Part shown: one piece after another, positions 32,153 through 43,106 of the stretch
Numbering within the stretch: position 1 is the stretch's first letter
How the letters are laid out: each line of letters opens with the position of its first letter
NCBI GenBank assembly: GCA_000151295.1
Contig: GG745350.1
Span: 442,464-506,463, forward strand
Direction: 5' to 3'
Length of the DNA stretch: 64,000 nucleotides
DNA from: Allomyces macrogynus ATCC 38327
Lineage: Eukaryota > Blastocladiomycota > Blastocladiomycetes > Blastocladiales > Blastocladiaceae
Notes under the pieces: generated by a model
Seen by the model: the letters and a program-made list of their open reading frames with translations, nothing else
Told to the model about the DNA's origin: nothing
Database searches by the model: none
Made by a program: the position numbers and the translations under genes

Positions 32153-33763
32153 ATGCCCGTTTCCGCGACAACCGACCTGGCTGCCGTCACACCCACGACG
32201 TCGGCGCCCATCAAGCCCGCTGCTGTACCCGATGCGAGCGTTCCTGGCGCGCCGCCTGCCGCTGTCGCTGTTCCGGCAGCGGATCCGCGCGGTCCCGTCT
32301 CGTCGGTCCTTTGCACGTTGCCCGTGACACTGTGGAAATCGCACATCTTCACGCGGTGCTTTGACGCGACCGACCGGCGCGACCGCACCTCGCTTGTCGC
32401 GGCCTTAAGCGCGTCGCGCGCCATGTTCGCCGCAGCCGCACCCGCCCTGTATGCGCGCCCACCCCTGGCGCGACTATCGTACCAGGCGACCAAAAAAATC
32501 TTCACGGATGCGGTCTTGAAGTCGGACCGGCCCGATCGCGCGCCCAAGGGACGGCACTATGGCCGTATGGTCCGCGACTTGCCGCTCGCCGAGTGCGTCG
32601 TCGAATTTGCTGAAAAGAAAATGACCGACGCGAACGTGCACGCGATCGTGTCGCTGTGTCCGGACCTCGAGCGGCTGTCGCTGCCGTTCTCGCGCACGGT
32701 GGCCGAGGCAAACCACGCGCGGCGGTTGTCGACGGCCAAGAAGACGCCGGTTCCCGCGGCGGTGCAAGATGCGGCGGCGGTGGCGGCGGCGGCGGCGTTC
32801 AAGTCCCCCGAGCCCGTGTTGCGCTCGCTCGGCAGCCCCGACGCGCCCAACCCGGGCACTCCGACGGCGCCACCTGCCCCACCCGCTGACGCTCCCGGTT
32901 TGACGGACCGCGCGCTCCACTCGGTTGCGCGCGTCGCTGGCGAGGGCACCCTCCACACGCTCGTCATCGACAACGTCTACGATTACTCGCCTGCGGCCGT
33001 CGCGCACCTCGTCGACCACGCGCCCGGGCTCAAGCGGCTCGAGCTGCAGGCGCGGTTCGCGCCGCGCCACGGTCCCGCCGCGGGCGACAAGGCGCGCACG
33101 GGCGAATTGCTCGCGGAGGCCCTCGTCCAAGGCGGGGCTGCGGGACGGCTCGCGTACCTGTCACTCACCGAGATCGAGATTCCGCTCGGCGCATGGGGGA
33201 ACTTGATGCTCGCGATTGGCGCGAGTGCGGAATTGAGATCGCTGCACCTGTCGGGCGTCCCGCTGACCCCCGCGGCGGTGGGGGCCTTGGGCGCGGTCGC
33301 CCCGTTCCTCGAGGACCTGAGCATTGCCATGGGGTGTGTCACGGACCCTAGCGTCGTGCCCGATGATGCGGCGATGGCTGCGGTGGTCGTGCGTATGCCG
33401 CATTTGCGGTCGATCAGTTTGCAGCAGACGGTGGTCGGGGACGGGGTCGTGGCCGCGTTGGTCAAGGCCGCGCCCGCAAATCTCGCGACGGTGACGCTGG
33501 TCGAGGCGAATGTGAGCAATGTGGTTGCGCTGGGTGAGTTGGCGGCGGCGTGTCCGAAACTCGGGTGGATGGATTTGTCGGGGTGCCCGCGCGTCGTGAA
33601 TAACCGGCAGTGGGCGAAAGTGTTCAACTTGGAGGAGGCCGTGAATGATGATGAGAGCGGCGAGCCGTGGTGGGTGTCGGACGATAAGGAGTTTACCGTG
33701 GGGCCGCGCCGGATTCAGGAGATGCGCGACTGTCATGCGAAGCGGACCGGTCGCGGCGGATAA
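32153..33763 (+). CDS. F-box-like leucine-rich-repeat protein
   Basis: 536 residues, no introns. Residues about 50-105 (VLCTLPVTLWKSHIFTRCF, then SLVAALSASRAMFAAAAPAL) resemble an F-box: LP-x2-(L/I)W, a conserved helix and the S-x-x-x-x-x-A-x-P-x-LY end. The C-terminal 280 residues are leucine-rich repeats of the Amn1/F-box-LRR type, e.g. GTLHTLVIDNVYDYS, GLKRLELQARF, ELRSLHLSGVPLT, HLRSISLQQTVVGD, and KLGWMDLSGCPRVVNNRQW. Such proteins present substrates to SCF (Skp1-cullin) ubiquitin ligases. An Ala-rich insert lies at residues about 190-240. Adapter role is inferred from domain layout; substrate unknown. Confidence 0.7.
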   Translation: MPVSATTDLAAVTPTTSAPIKPAAVPDASVPGAPPAAVAVPAADPRGPVSSVLCTLPVTLWKSHIFTRCFDATDRRDRTSLVAALSASRAMFAAAAPALYARPPLARLSYQATKKIFTDAVLKSDRPDRAPKGRHYGRMVRDLPLAECVVEFAEKKMTDANVHAIVSLCPDLERLSLPFSRTVAEANHARRLSTAKKTPVPAAVQDAAAVAAAAAFKSPEPVLRSLGSPDAPNPGTPTAPPAPPADAPGLTDRALHSVARVAGEGTLHTLVIDNVYDYSPAAVAHLVDHAPGLKRLELQARFAPRHGPAAGDKARTGELLAEALVQGGAAGRLAYLSLTEIEIPLGAWGNLMLAIGASAELRSLHLSGVPLTPAAVGALGAVAPFLEDLSIAMGCVTDPSVVPDDAAMAAVVVRMPHLRSISLQQTVVGDGVVAALVKAAPANLATVTLVEANVSNVVALGELAAACPKLGWMDLSGCPRVVNNRQWAKVFNLEEAVNDDESGEPWWVSDDKEFTVGPRRIQEMRDCHAKRTGRGG

Positions 33764-33855
33764 GTGGGGTCGCGTCGGATCGGAAAGGGAACAGCGGGTG
33801 GAAAAGGTAAACTGCGTGGGCGTGTAGGACCTTGGTCGACTGTTTTGGTGGTGGT

Positions 33856-33872
33856 GGGGGGGGGGGGGGGGG
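33856..33872 (+). repeat. 17-nt poly-G tract
   Basis: Seventeen consecutive G about 90 nt after the stop of the LRR gene, preceded by GGT repeats. Confidence 0.8.
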
Positions 33873-34017
33873 ACTCCCGTTGGTTGAATGGGAATCATTC
33901 TTTCGACCGACAAGTTGCGGAGAGCATGGCGGGGAACAGCACTCAGGCATAGCGGACCAGACATGGATGACCACGACAGAGACGACAGGGCACAACAGAG
34001 CATGTTCATTTCCGGCA

Positions 34018-34129
34018 AACGGGTCGCCACGATGGAGGGACCGCCGACTCGACCAACACGGGTAACAACAACCGGTAACATCCAGCAACCAAAACGATTC
34101 ACGACTCGCGGACGCGTCCCCGCGTCCGC
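34018..34129 (+). repeat. Direct repeat copy A ending in a 9-bp hairpin
   Basis: Shares with copy B an identical 25-nt core (here 34060-34084, beginning GGGTAACAACAACCGG), an upstream CGCCAC box and a terminal stem-loop. Here the stem is GCGGACGCG/CGCGTCCGC with loop TCCC (34108-34129). The offset to copy B is 198-200 nt. Confidence 0.7.
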
Positions 34130-34215
34130 TGCGATGCGACCGCTCAAACGCATGCCAAGGTTTACGGATTGAGCATTGTTGAGCACGAGAGCACGGCAAA
34201 GGATATTCATGACTG

Positions 34216-34324
34216 ACAACGGTTCGCCACAGCGGGTACCCCCGACTTAAACGAAGCGGGTAACAACAACCGGTAACATCCAAAAATCAATAACGGTACA
34301 CGACACGCGGACGTCCCCGTCCGC
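34216..34324 (+). repeat. Direct repeat copy B ending in a 7-bp hairpin
   Basis: The identical 25-nt core is at 34258-34282. The terminal stem-loop is GCGGACG/CGTCCGC with the same TCCC loop (34307-34324). Compared with copy A two bases are lost on each arm, so pairing is preserved. Confidence 0.7.
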
Positions 34325-34408
34325 CGCGCTGTGAGCAAGTCGTGTGCAAGCCCCTTGCCGCCCGGGCTCGCGGATACGCCCCCAAACTGCCCAGCTTCAC
34401 CCCCTACG

Positions 34409-34490
34409 TCGACTCGGCGAACCTGACACGGTTTTTGCCGAGATTTTAGACGGTAAAATACTTGCGGAGGAGCACGTCGCGGAGGTTCAC
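34409..34490 (-). pseudogene. Relic of the proteinase A C-terminus
   Basis: Minus-strand translation gives RDVLLRKYFTV, a stop, then NLGKNRVRFAES. The intact PEP4-like gene 1.8 kb away ends GDVFLRKYFTVYDLGKNRVG and FAESS. Order, spacing and residues match over about 27 codons, with a TAA in place of the Tyr codon. No further upstream homology was evident by eye. It is a 3' fragment of a duplicated aspartic protease gene. Confidence 0.85.
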
Positions 34491-34615
34491 TGGCAGCGCG
34501 ACATCATCCAGGCAACTGCTATGATCACCGCGCATATCCCTCGCGGCATCTAGTGAGCTAAGAACTTGTTTTACGATTGAAACATTGTTGCACTACATCC
34601 TGGCTGAAATTTAGC

Positions 34616-35691
34616 TCATCCTGCCGTGTTCTGAACACTAGATATCCAAGTCTTTGCAGGCGTACTGCGTCGCAACAAGGTGTCCGTACCCAATGAAGCT
34701 AATTTGGCGTTGACGCTCTCAGCGTACGCTCTTAGTGTGCGAGATTTGGTAACCAGAATTGTAGTTTGGTGGAGTTGGCGTTGGTTAGACAGCCAGGGCG
34801 GATCGGTAACTCCTTTAACAGGATGACATTTGAGAGAATTGACGCCGCGGTCCTTGGCGCACCGACCCGAGCACCTGCTGTAGACGTCCATGTCATACTT
34901 GTTCTGCAGCACGAACAAGTGGGCGGGCGACACGAGCCCTCCAAGCGTCACATCAAAAGAGCAGTGTGGGCAGACATTGAGGACACCATATTCGGCAGGC
35001 AGCGCGCGTACGAGCATCCAGACTGTATCTTGCTCGACGGTTCCAGACAAGAGCGTCAGGGAAGGCAGGACTAAGGGCCCGAGGAGGGAGAACATAATAC
35101 CCGGGAGTCGAACAACACCGCCCATAATAATCTCATGCGCCGCCTCCATCGCTCCAATAACCGGAGCGTGATCACCCAAAACACGGGTCTAGGCGCAACG
35201 CGACGCGCGTCAAGTGGACCAACGACCCCGCCTTGCCCGCGCGCATCAGCGTCAGCATTGCCGCCCGTGCGCAGAGCAGCGACCCCTTCCGGATCACCAC
35301 TTCCGGTCTGCCCGTCGAGACGGCCCTTTTCGTCTTGTGCCGAGCATCCGATTTTCAAACCATTGATAGGACCAGCTGTCCGTTCCAGCGCCTACGTGCC
35401 GCCACAGTCAGGATAGAGCGGCACGTCGCAGTAAGCGGGAGGAGAAAGCATAGACAGTTCGGAAGGGAGAGCAATGCTGTTAATCAGGTCCGCCGCCTGT
35501 GGCACATCGAGCGCGGCCTTGAGCTCATCCTCGGCACTCGTGCAATCCTGCTGCATCGTCGCAAACGTCATAGAAACAGAATGAGCAGCATTTTCGACAA
35601 AAGTCGGCGACGTCCGGTGCGCGAAAAGAGAAATGGCCGGAGAGAAGGGTGAGTGAACGAGAGCGTTGGCAGTCACAGGGTGGGCGAGCAC
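34616..35691 (-). CDS. Unidentified gene or decaying gene with a CPHC motif
   Basis: Two coherent minus-strand segments. The upstream one (about 35691-35392) reads ...QQDCTSAEDELKAALDVP, NSIALPSELSMLSPP and YCDVPLYPDCGG, reminiscent of small secreted Cys-containing modules. The downstream one (from a CTAG acceptor, exon start about 35188, to 34616) reads GDHAPVIGAMEAAHEII, a hydrophobic FSLLGPLVLPSLTLLSG, then VLNVCPHCSFDVTLGG and VLQNKYDMDVYSRCSGRC. A bridging frame (TGRPEVVIRKGSLLCARAA, about 35220-35310) may link them, but splice sites are not clear and a stop intervenes. No family recognised. Lower GC than neighbours. It could be a real multi-exon gene or a pseudogene beside the protease relic. 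Confidence 0.3.
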
Positions 35692-36208
35692 AGCTGCTGC
35701 CAGACACTCAACGCCAATGGACAGGATCGACTGGTCAACATCGGCGCTTTCACCGACGCCCTCGTCATCGTCGTCGTCGCCTTAATCGCGCGGCGATTGT
35801 TGCGAAAGAGTCTCGGTAAGCTCGAGGCTGCGCTTTACGATGCTCACTTGCGATTACGATGGCGCCCAAACCGACGGCGCACAGCGGGAACTGCCTTGGT
35901 TTGTTTGCTGAACCACATCGCTCACGCGCAAGGCAAGAGCCCGAACTTTGGGTTCTCCGGAGAATGCCTTTCCGGGGCAGGTCAAGAGTCCAGGACTGTG
36001 ACGACAAAGCTCGCGGATCTTTTTCTCATCCTGAACGACATCTCTCCCCAAAGACCAGCACGGCTCGAACCTCAATCACGTTCTCTTTGCACAATGATTG
36101 GGTAAGAGGGACGGCGAGGCCCAAGTCAGTCGAGGTCAGAGAAACAAACAAATTAACCAAGGAACAACGAGCAACACGGACCCAGAGAAGAGTCGAGAAA
36201 CAAAGCTG
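35692..36208. other. Intergenic, 3' flank of PEP4
   Basis: No recognisable gene. Some minus-strand frames look weakly hydrophobic (about 35680-35760) but carry stops. Confidence 0.4.
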
Positions 36209-37496
36209 CTACGACGACTCGGCGAACCCGACGCGATTCTTGCCCAAGTCGTAGACCGTGAAATACTTGCGCAAAAAAACGTCGCCGACAATCCAGAGCT
36301 GCCCGAGCTGCGGGGGCATCTCGATACCCATGAATCCAGAGATGCACTGTTCCTGGCCACCCCCACCGCCAATCGGCGACGCAGCGACCTTGAGCACATA
36401 GTCTTCGGGCTGTAACGCAAAGTCCTTGCCGCCAAACTGGAACGCAATCTCGGGCATCGAGTCGAGCTTCTTGCAGTCGATCATGTACTGCCCGAGGAAG
36501 TTCTTCTTGGCGCCAATCAGCTTGTTGATCGCGTCGGCCGCCTTCATCGGCCCGGCAATCAACGAGGTGCCCGTGTCAATCGCGGCCGTCGCGTTCCCGA
36601 GCCCCGGGAAGTCCTCGCCACCGACCGTCAACGCCTCCATCTTGACCTCCCAGTACCCCTTGCGAATGACGGGCGCGTAGTGGATCTTGCCGACATGGTG
36701 TGCCGGATCAATGTCGCCAAACACAATCTCGCCGCCCACGTTCGGGTCTTTGTTCACGTCGCCGAGCCAGAACGTGAACAGCTGGTGCCGCAAAAGCCCT
36801 TGGTTGATCATCTGGTAAAACGGTGGCACGACCTTTTCGACCGCGATCGTGTCGTACCCGAGCCCAAGAATGCCGTCAAACTTGCCGACGGCAAACGCGA
36901 TGCCGGGCTCCTTGGTCGACTCGCCAAACGTCTGGTCGAGAATTTCCAAGTCGCCGACGGTCACCGTGTCGGTCGACAGGATCCCTTCGAGCGACCCGGA
37001 CCCGTACTGGATCGCGAAATGCGTGCCGTTCTTGCGGAAGGTCGACGATTTCTTGGCATCGAACCGGCGGTGCAGCCAGCAGGCCATCGACATGCATCGC
37101 GTCGACGGCACCCACAGGTTCGACGACCCCGTGTCCATGACGACCGAGAAGGACTGACCGGGCGTGCCGATCTGGATTTCGGCAAAGTATTGCGCTGTTG
37201 GAGAGACGGGGAGAGATCGTTAGCATCCAGTCCGATTCGCGCATATTGCGGGCATCGCGGATCGTAAGGTCGTACCGTTCATGTAATCGCTCAGCGGAAC
37301 GCCGTGAATCGGCTCCTTGGGGTCCTTCTTCTTCTTGTTGGCCGCATCGACTGTGTAGGCGCCGAGGTCGAGCGTGTGGCCGAGCCGCGACATGATGTAC
37401 TTTTGCTGCAGGCCGGCTTGCGTGGCCATGAGGCTGCGCAGCGTTTCCTCGCCCGACTGCTCGAGCTTCTTGAGCGGAATTCTAGAGAAATGGCAT

Positions 37497-37527
<31 letters not shown>

Positions 37528-37655
37528 TCAGGATTCACTGGTCGATCTTGCTCACATCGACGGCGTTCGTGGTGTAAGTACCGGACGCGGCCCTCAACGG
37601 CCATGGCCGCGGCCAGAAACGCGACGAGCGCGAGCAGGTGCATGTTCGCGCGCAT
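36209..37655 (-). CDS. PEP4: Vacuolar aspartic protease, proteinase A (saccharopepsin)
   Basis: Three exons, minus strand: 37655-37582, 37481-37276, 37194-36209; 421 residues. A signal peptide (MRANMHLLALVAFLAAAMA) is followed by a propeptide with RIPLKKLEQSGEE and GVPLSDYMNAQYFAEIQIGTP, as in yeast Pep4. Catalytic Asp114 lies in MDTGSSNLWVPS and the second Asp near 300 in AAIDTGTSLIAG. The flap Tyr lies in IQYGSGSLEG. Disulfide Cys pairs are present (CMSMAC; C in YMIDCKK and EQCISGF). The C-terminus FLRKYFTVYDLGKNRVGFAESS is the family signature. It matures other vacuolar hydrolases. Intron 1 holds a CGTCG repeat. A pseudogene copy of the C-terminus lies 1.8 kb downstream. Confidence 0.96.
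37499..37529 (+). repeat. CGTCG pentanucleotide microsatellite in PEP4 intron 1
   Basis: About six tandem CGTCG units, entirely within the 100-nt intron, close to its 3' end. Confidence 0.85.
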
Positions 37656-38213
37656 GATCGGACACGATTTCGGGGGTCGTTGATGCAGAGAGATGGGGAT
37701 TCAGACACGAATTTGGCGGTGTTGGGGTTGGTGCGTCGCGCTTGCGGCGGCGGGTGGCGACGTGCAATGGCGCGTGCTTGCTGCTGGTGCGGTCGTCGTC
37801 GCGCTGCTCGAGGCGTGGTGTTGGCAATGGGTTGCAGCTGGCGACCAAGGTCCGGTCGGGAGAGTGAGGATTCAGCGACGGTGCAGCTGGGGTCCTCTTT
37901 TGTTGGTGAGGGGGAGCGATCGTCAAGGCAAGAACGCGTGTGCACGCGGGCCGTGCGTCGTTGCGGTGAGGGACGGCCGCGTGTGCAACAACTACAAACC
38001 ACTTGCAGCAACAGAGCCGTGGGAGCCGTGGGATCGTCCTCACGAGGCCGATTGATCACCGCATCGCGCGCTCATAAAAATGTGGATGTTCTTGCTTGCG
38101 ATAAAATTTTGAATGTGGTCACTACTGAAATCGTCCCTCGCCGCCCCACATTTGATGCACCATTGCATTGCACTGTGGCGCGTCGTGTCAATCCACGCCC
38201 CGTCCTCGCGTCC
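37656..38213. other. Intergenic: PEP4 promoter and 3' flank of the ING gene
   Basis: Both flanking genes run leftwards. An AT-rich patch, ATAAAATTTTGAATG, lies at about 38100-38114. No gene seen. Confidence 0.45.
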
Positions 38214-38811
38214 TCACCCGCGCCCGCCGGCCTTGGTCAACGCCGCCGCGCAATCGCGACAGTACCACAAATCCGGCGGCGGCCCCGCCGGCAGCCCGAC
38301 ACACTCGTAGTGGAACCACTCCACTTTACACCGCTTGTTGTCGCACCCAATCATGTGCCCGTACGACGGCTGCCGGCAGTAGCAGTAGGGCGTGTCGTCG
38401 CCAATCTCCTCCTCCACAATCACTTGCGACGATGACGACGAGGCCGCGGCCGCGGCAGCTGCTTCAGCAGCGGCGGTGGCGGACGCTGCTGCTGTGGCCT
38501 GCGCCTGCCGCTGACTCCCCACCCCACCGCGCCGGTTGCGCTTGGGCTGCTGCGTCGCGCTAGCGCGGCGCGCGGTCGTGGTCGTCGGTGCGGGTGCGGC
38601 AGCGGCGGCGGCACGACCTGCGAGACTCTCGTCGTCGTCGTCGACGATCACACGCTTGCGAGACCCGGCGGAGGTCGGGCGAACGGGAGTCGCGCGCACC
38701 TCGTCGTCCGAGTCCCCAACGGACGCATCGAGGTCGTTGTCATCTTCCTCGCCCGCATCCGCATCGTCGTCGTCGTCCTCGTCGTCGTCGGGTACCGCAT
38801 CATCGTCGTCC

Positions 38812-38844
<33 letters not shown>

Positions 38845-39887
38845 GCAGCGACCGCGCGCGTCGCTGCGGCCACGGCCGCCGCCGATGCAGCACGGCGCGG
38901 GAGACCATGCTTTTGGGTCGCCGGCGTCGCCGCTGCAGTCGCTCCACCCGCCGCGCGGTGCCGACGTGCCGACGACGATGTGGACACGGCACCCACGAGC
39001 GTAACATTGGGCCCGGCCGTCGGTGGGGGCGGTGGCGGCGGCGGCATCGCGAGCGGTGTCCACACCGCATCTCCCGACGCGGCCGGCATCGCATCCGCAA
39101 CCTCGTCCGCCTTCCGCGCGCGCTTCCGCCGCGACCTTGCAGTCGACCCCGTCGCGTGCGCCGTGACCGCGCCCAATATCTGCGCTACCGGGGTCGTGTA
39201 CGCATCGGAGACACTTCCCGCGCGCAATGGCGTCTCAGCCCCACCGGCCGCGCGGCGCTTACGCGACCCCGCGACGGGTGTCTCCGCGCCACCTCCGCCA
39301 TCATCGTGCGCGCGTGCGGCGGCGATGCCGTCGACGGCCGCGGCCGCGGTGGCAACAGCGTTGCGCGCCACGTCTTCCCAGTCGTCGCGCACGCGCATGA
39401 GGTCGGCGTCCATGCGCTTGATGTGGCGGTCGATCAGGTCGACGAGTTTGCGCGCCATGAGCAGTTTCTCGTCTTGCAGGGTCGCGGCTTGCGTGTAGTG
39501 TGCGCGAATGGCGTCTTGTAGGCGGGTCATTTGCGAGGTGGGCGTCGTGTCGGTGCGCTCGTACTTGTAGAGCTTTTTCTGCTTTTGCAGGATGACGTTC
39601 GAGAGTTCTATTGAGCGGGGAAAATGTGAGGATATAGTCGTGATGGAGGAAATAATGGGTGGAGAGGCGAACCTTGGTACTGCACGTCCTTTTCGCGCAA
39701 CTCGGTGAGCAGGTGCTGCACTTCAGCGGGCAAGTTGTCGAGACCTGGAACAAGCGTCATCCAATGTTGGTTCAGTCAATTTCATCGCATATTTATAAGT
39801 TGTTCCAGAGCGCGTACTTGATAAAAAGTCGTCGAGGTAATTGGCCGCATCAAACGCGGCCGCGTAGGGCGACTTGCCAAGTTGCAT
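38214..39887 (-). CDS. ING-family PHD-finger chromatin protein
   Basis: Three exons, minus strand: 39887-39818, 39744-39673, 39607-38214; 511 residues. The N-terminus has the ING fold signature: AANYLDDFLSSLDNLPAEVQ, then LREKDVQYQELSNVI and a long coiled coil (LVDLIDRHIKRMDADLMRV). The C-terminus is a PHD finger with the C4HC3 pattern: YCYC, IGC, CKVEW, FHYEC and WYCRDC, typical for reading H3K4me3 (aromatic Y and W present). In between is a long disordered region with Arg/Lys patches and an Asp-rich tract (GAT repeats at about 38815-38840). ING proteins are subunits of histone acetyltransferase or deacetylase complexes. Which paralogue (Yng1/Yng2/Pho23-like) cannot be told by eye. Confidence 0.92.
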
Positions 39888-40591
39888 AGTGGTTGCTGGG
39901 CGAGAATGGATGGGTTGATGATGACTTGGCAGGCTGATCGGGTCCAAAATAATCGCAGCACGGTCCAAGTTGCTTTGCAGGCAGTCGCTCGTTCAGGTCC
40001 CTGACGGCGGATGGTGTCGATATCGAAGCAATCAAAAAACTGGAAATGGTTGGTGTGAGCATTCTCGCGCGTGCGGTGGAAATCCCACGCATTTATCACG
40101 CTGCAGATGCGAGACGCTTCCGTCCTTTGCACGTTTTCCAGCCAGGGCTGCAGCCAACACGTGTACGAAAAGGATAGACAATGAGCTCGGCCGTGCTAAC
40201 TTCTCCAAAGACGTGCGATCTGCCGCTTCCTTCTTCAGTGATTCGTTTTCGATTCTGGCATTTGGCGTGCGCAAGACGTGCAGCAACTGCGTGTGCCAAA
40301 GTCTGCGCCCAAAGACGGAAACAACGAGTCGAATCCCGCCGACGGGCGCACCATCGCTGCAAGCTTGCCTGCCCGCACGGCTAACTGCTGTTGATCCCCG
40401 CACCGCACACGACGGTCGTTGATACTCGCCGCACTCGACTAATTGGGCCCGCACCAGCGCTGCGCCGCGAGTTGCAACGGCCGCGGCTCCCGACCCGACC
40501 GACGTCCGACGACCGACGACCGACAACCGACGACCGACTTTTGTGATCGCCGCGCGACTGCGACCGGCCGTTCTCGCCGACTACCACCACC
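39888..40591. other. Divergent promoter region between the ING gene and VTC4
   Basis: 704 nt separating divergent starts. The part next to VTC4 has a CGACCGA-type tandem repeat (40490-40538). No gene. Confidence 0.5.
40490..40538 (+). repeat. Tandem CGACCGA-type repeat upstream of VTC4
   Basis: About seven imperfect 7-nt units with variants CGACAAC and CGACGTC, ending about 54 nt before the VTC4 ATG, thus in the leader or core promoter. Confidence 0.6.
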
Positions 40592-43106
40592 ATGAAATTT
40601 GGCGCGCACCTGCAAACGGTGCTGTTCCCCGAGTGGAAGTTCTACTACATCGGTAGGTCTCCTCGAAAGGGTCAATGCGGCTCGCGCAGTCATCACAGTC
40701 CCGCGGATCCGGCTTGAACGCTCGCTGACGCCGACTCAACCCGCCAGACTACGATGCCGCCAAGAAACAAATCAAGGCCATGGCCAAGGAGGGCGACGCG
40801 TGCCCGCAGGCGCTCGAAGTCGAGTTTATCGCCTTCCTGACCGACGAGCTCACGAAAGTCGTCAATTTCCAGTCGATCAAGTCGGGCGAGCTGAACCGGC
40901 GCGCGCAGCACTGCGACATGATCATCAGCAACATTGTCAACAACCCGACGGCGACGCCACAAGTGACCCGAATCGGCCGTGTCGAGGACGAGATTGCGCG
41001 CATCACGCACGAGACCAACGAGCTCGCCAAGTTTGCGCGGCTCAACTATACGGGCTTTCTGAAGTGCTTGAAAAAGCACGACAAGCATACGCCGTTCACG
41101 CTCAAGCCGGCGTTTTTGCAGAAAATGGATGCGAGTCCGTTCTACCGCGAGAATTTCGACGTCTTGATTCTCAAGTTGTCGAAGCTCTACGATATCGTGC
41201 GCAATGGCGGCGACCCGAACCGGAAAAACGTGCAGTCGGACGGCGGGTCGCAGTCGTTTGTGCGCAGGACCACCAGTGCGTTGCTCAGATCCGTTTTTCG
41301 CGACGATTGCGATCTATTTTCAGTCAGTCTGACGTGCACGTTTTCTCCAATGGCCAGAGTACTGGGTCCATCCGGACAACGTGCTCGAGGTCAAGCTCTC
41401 GATTCTCAAGCACCTGCCCGTGCTCGTCTTTGGCTCGACCAAGGAGTACGATCCGGCCATTACGTCCATCTACTTTGACAACGAAAACTTTGACCTCTAC
41501 AAGGGCCGGCTCGAAAAGAACGAGGGTGCGCAGGCCGTGCGGTTCCGGTGGTACGGGTCGGTGGCCAACCAGGAGATCTTCATTGAGCGCAAGACGCACC
41601 GCGAGGACTGGACGGGCGAAAAGTCGGTCAAGGAACGGTTCCCGCTCAAGGAAAAGTACGTCAACGAGTTTATGCGCGGCACCCACTCGATCGACAAGCA
41701 GGTAGCCAAGATGCGCGAACGTAACCAGAAATCGGAAAAGGAGCTCGAGAACTTGACGACTTTGTTCACCGAGGTGCAGCAGACGATCCAGGAACAGCAC
41801 TTGGTCCCGACGCTGCGCACGTTCTATAACCGCACGGCCTTCCAGCTGCCTGGCGATGCGCGCGTGCGCATCTCGCTCGATACGGAACTGACCATGGTGC
41901 GCGAAGACAACTACGACGGCGCGCGCCGTGCCGACGAGAATTGGCGCCGCATGGATATCACGACCGACTGGCCGTTCTCGCAGTTGCCCGAGTCGGACGT
42001 GTGCCGGTTCCCGTACGCGATTCTCGAAGTGAAGCTGCAGACGCAGCTCGGCGCGGAACCGCCCGCGTGGGTGACCGACTTGGTCAGCTCGCACTTGGTC
42101 GAGGAAGTGCCCAAGTTTTCCAAGTTCATTCACGGGTGTGCGACGCTGCTCGAACACCGGGTCTCGCTGTTGCCGTTCTGGCTGCCGCAAATGGACCGCG
42201 ATATTCGCAAGCCGCCCGTCGGGCCGGCCGCGACCGCCGTGCAGGACGAGGTGTCGATGATTTCGGGGATGCCCACGTCGCCGTTTGATATCGAAGAGAC
42301 GCGCGTGCGGTTCAAGGGTAAGGGCAAGGGTAAGCCGTCGCCGGCCGTGTCGCTGAACGGCGCCGCCGCGAGTGGCGAGCACACGGCGCTGACGATCCGC
42401 GACGAGGAGGAGGCGCGCGAGATTGAGGTGGTCGAGGATCTCGTCGACGACGAAGATGACTCGGAAATGGTCGATGAGCGGTCGTCGCTTTTGCGCAGTA
42501 GCGGCGGCAGCACGACGGTCAAGAAGGAAAAGGGCATTCTCGCGCAAATGACGTCGTTGATGCGCAAGCTGCACGTGCGCGAGCGCCGCGAGCAGCGTCG
42601 TGTCGCCGCGGAGCAACAGGCGCAGGCTGCGTCGTCGTCGTCAGCCGGGCCCATGATCCCCGGTCAGGAGATCCCGGAGCGGATGGGCGGCAAGCGGATT
42701 GTCGTACCCGTGCGCATCGAGCCCAAGGTGTTCTTTGCCAACGAACGCACGTTCCTCGCGTGGATGCAGTTCTCGTCGGTGATTGCGGCGCTCGCGCTCA
42801 GTTTGATGAACTGGGGCGACAAGGTCGGCCAGATTGCCGGCGTTGTCTTCACGCTCAACGCCATGGCCATCATGGCCTATGGGCTGTACCTGTTTTTATG
42901 GCGCACTGAAAAGATTCGCAACCGCGAGGCTGGCCCGTATGACGACCGGTACGCACATCCTCGTTTCTTTGCATGGTTTTTTCGACGCCCGCGGCTCACC
43001 GTTTTCCTCTACACTCTTTAGCGGCGGCCCGACGTTCATTGTCATCTCGCTGTTCGCAGCCACGTTCCTCAACGTCTGGCTAAAGCTCAGCGAAACGCAG
43101 CCATAA
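40592..43106 (+). CDS. VTC4: VTC4-type polyphosphate polymerase (SPX-VTC-TM)
   Basis: Four exons: 40592-40652, 40748-41275, 41358-42948, 43022-43106; 754 residues. SPX domain, residues 1-150: MKFGAHLQTVLFPEWKFYYI and LNYTGFLKCLKKHDKHT, the latter carrying the Lys cluster that senses inositol pyrophosphates. The central VTC catalytic domain follows (KYWVHPDNVLEVKL, SIYFDNENFDLYKGRL, AVRFRWYG, IFIERKTHREDW), with the Arg/Lys/Glu set lining the polymerase tunnel. After an acidic linker comes a DUF202-type C-terminus with three membrane helices (RTFLAWMQFSSVIAALAL; IAGVVFTLNAMAIMAYGLYL; FIVISLFAATFLNVWL). VTC4 makes polyphosphate from ATP and passes it into the vacuole or acidocalcisome. The catalytic basic residues look conserved, arguing for VTC4 rather than the non-catalytic Vtc2/3. 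Confidence 0.93.

Noticed and set aside
34018..34324. Helitron 3' ends
   Set aside because: Hairpins are present but no CTRR terminus follows, and no Rep/helicase sequence is nearby.
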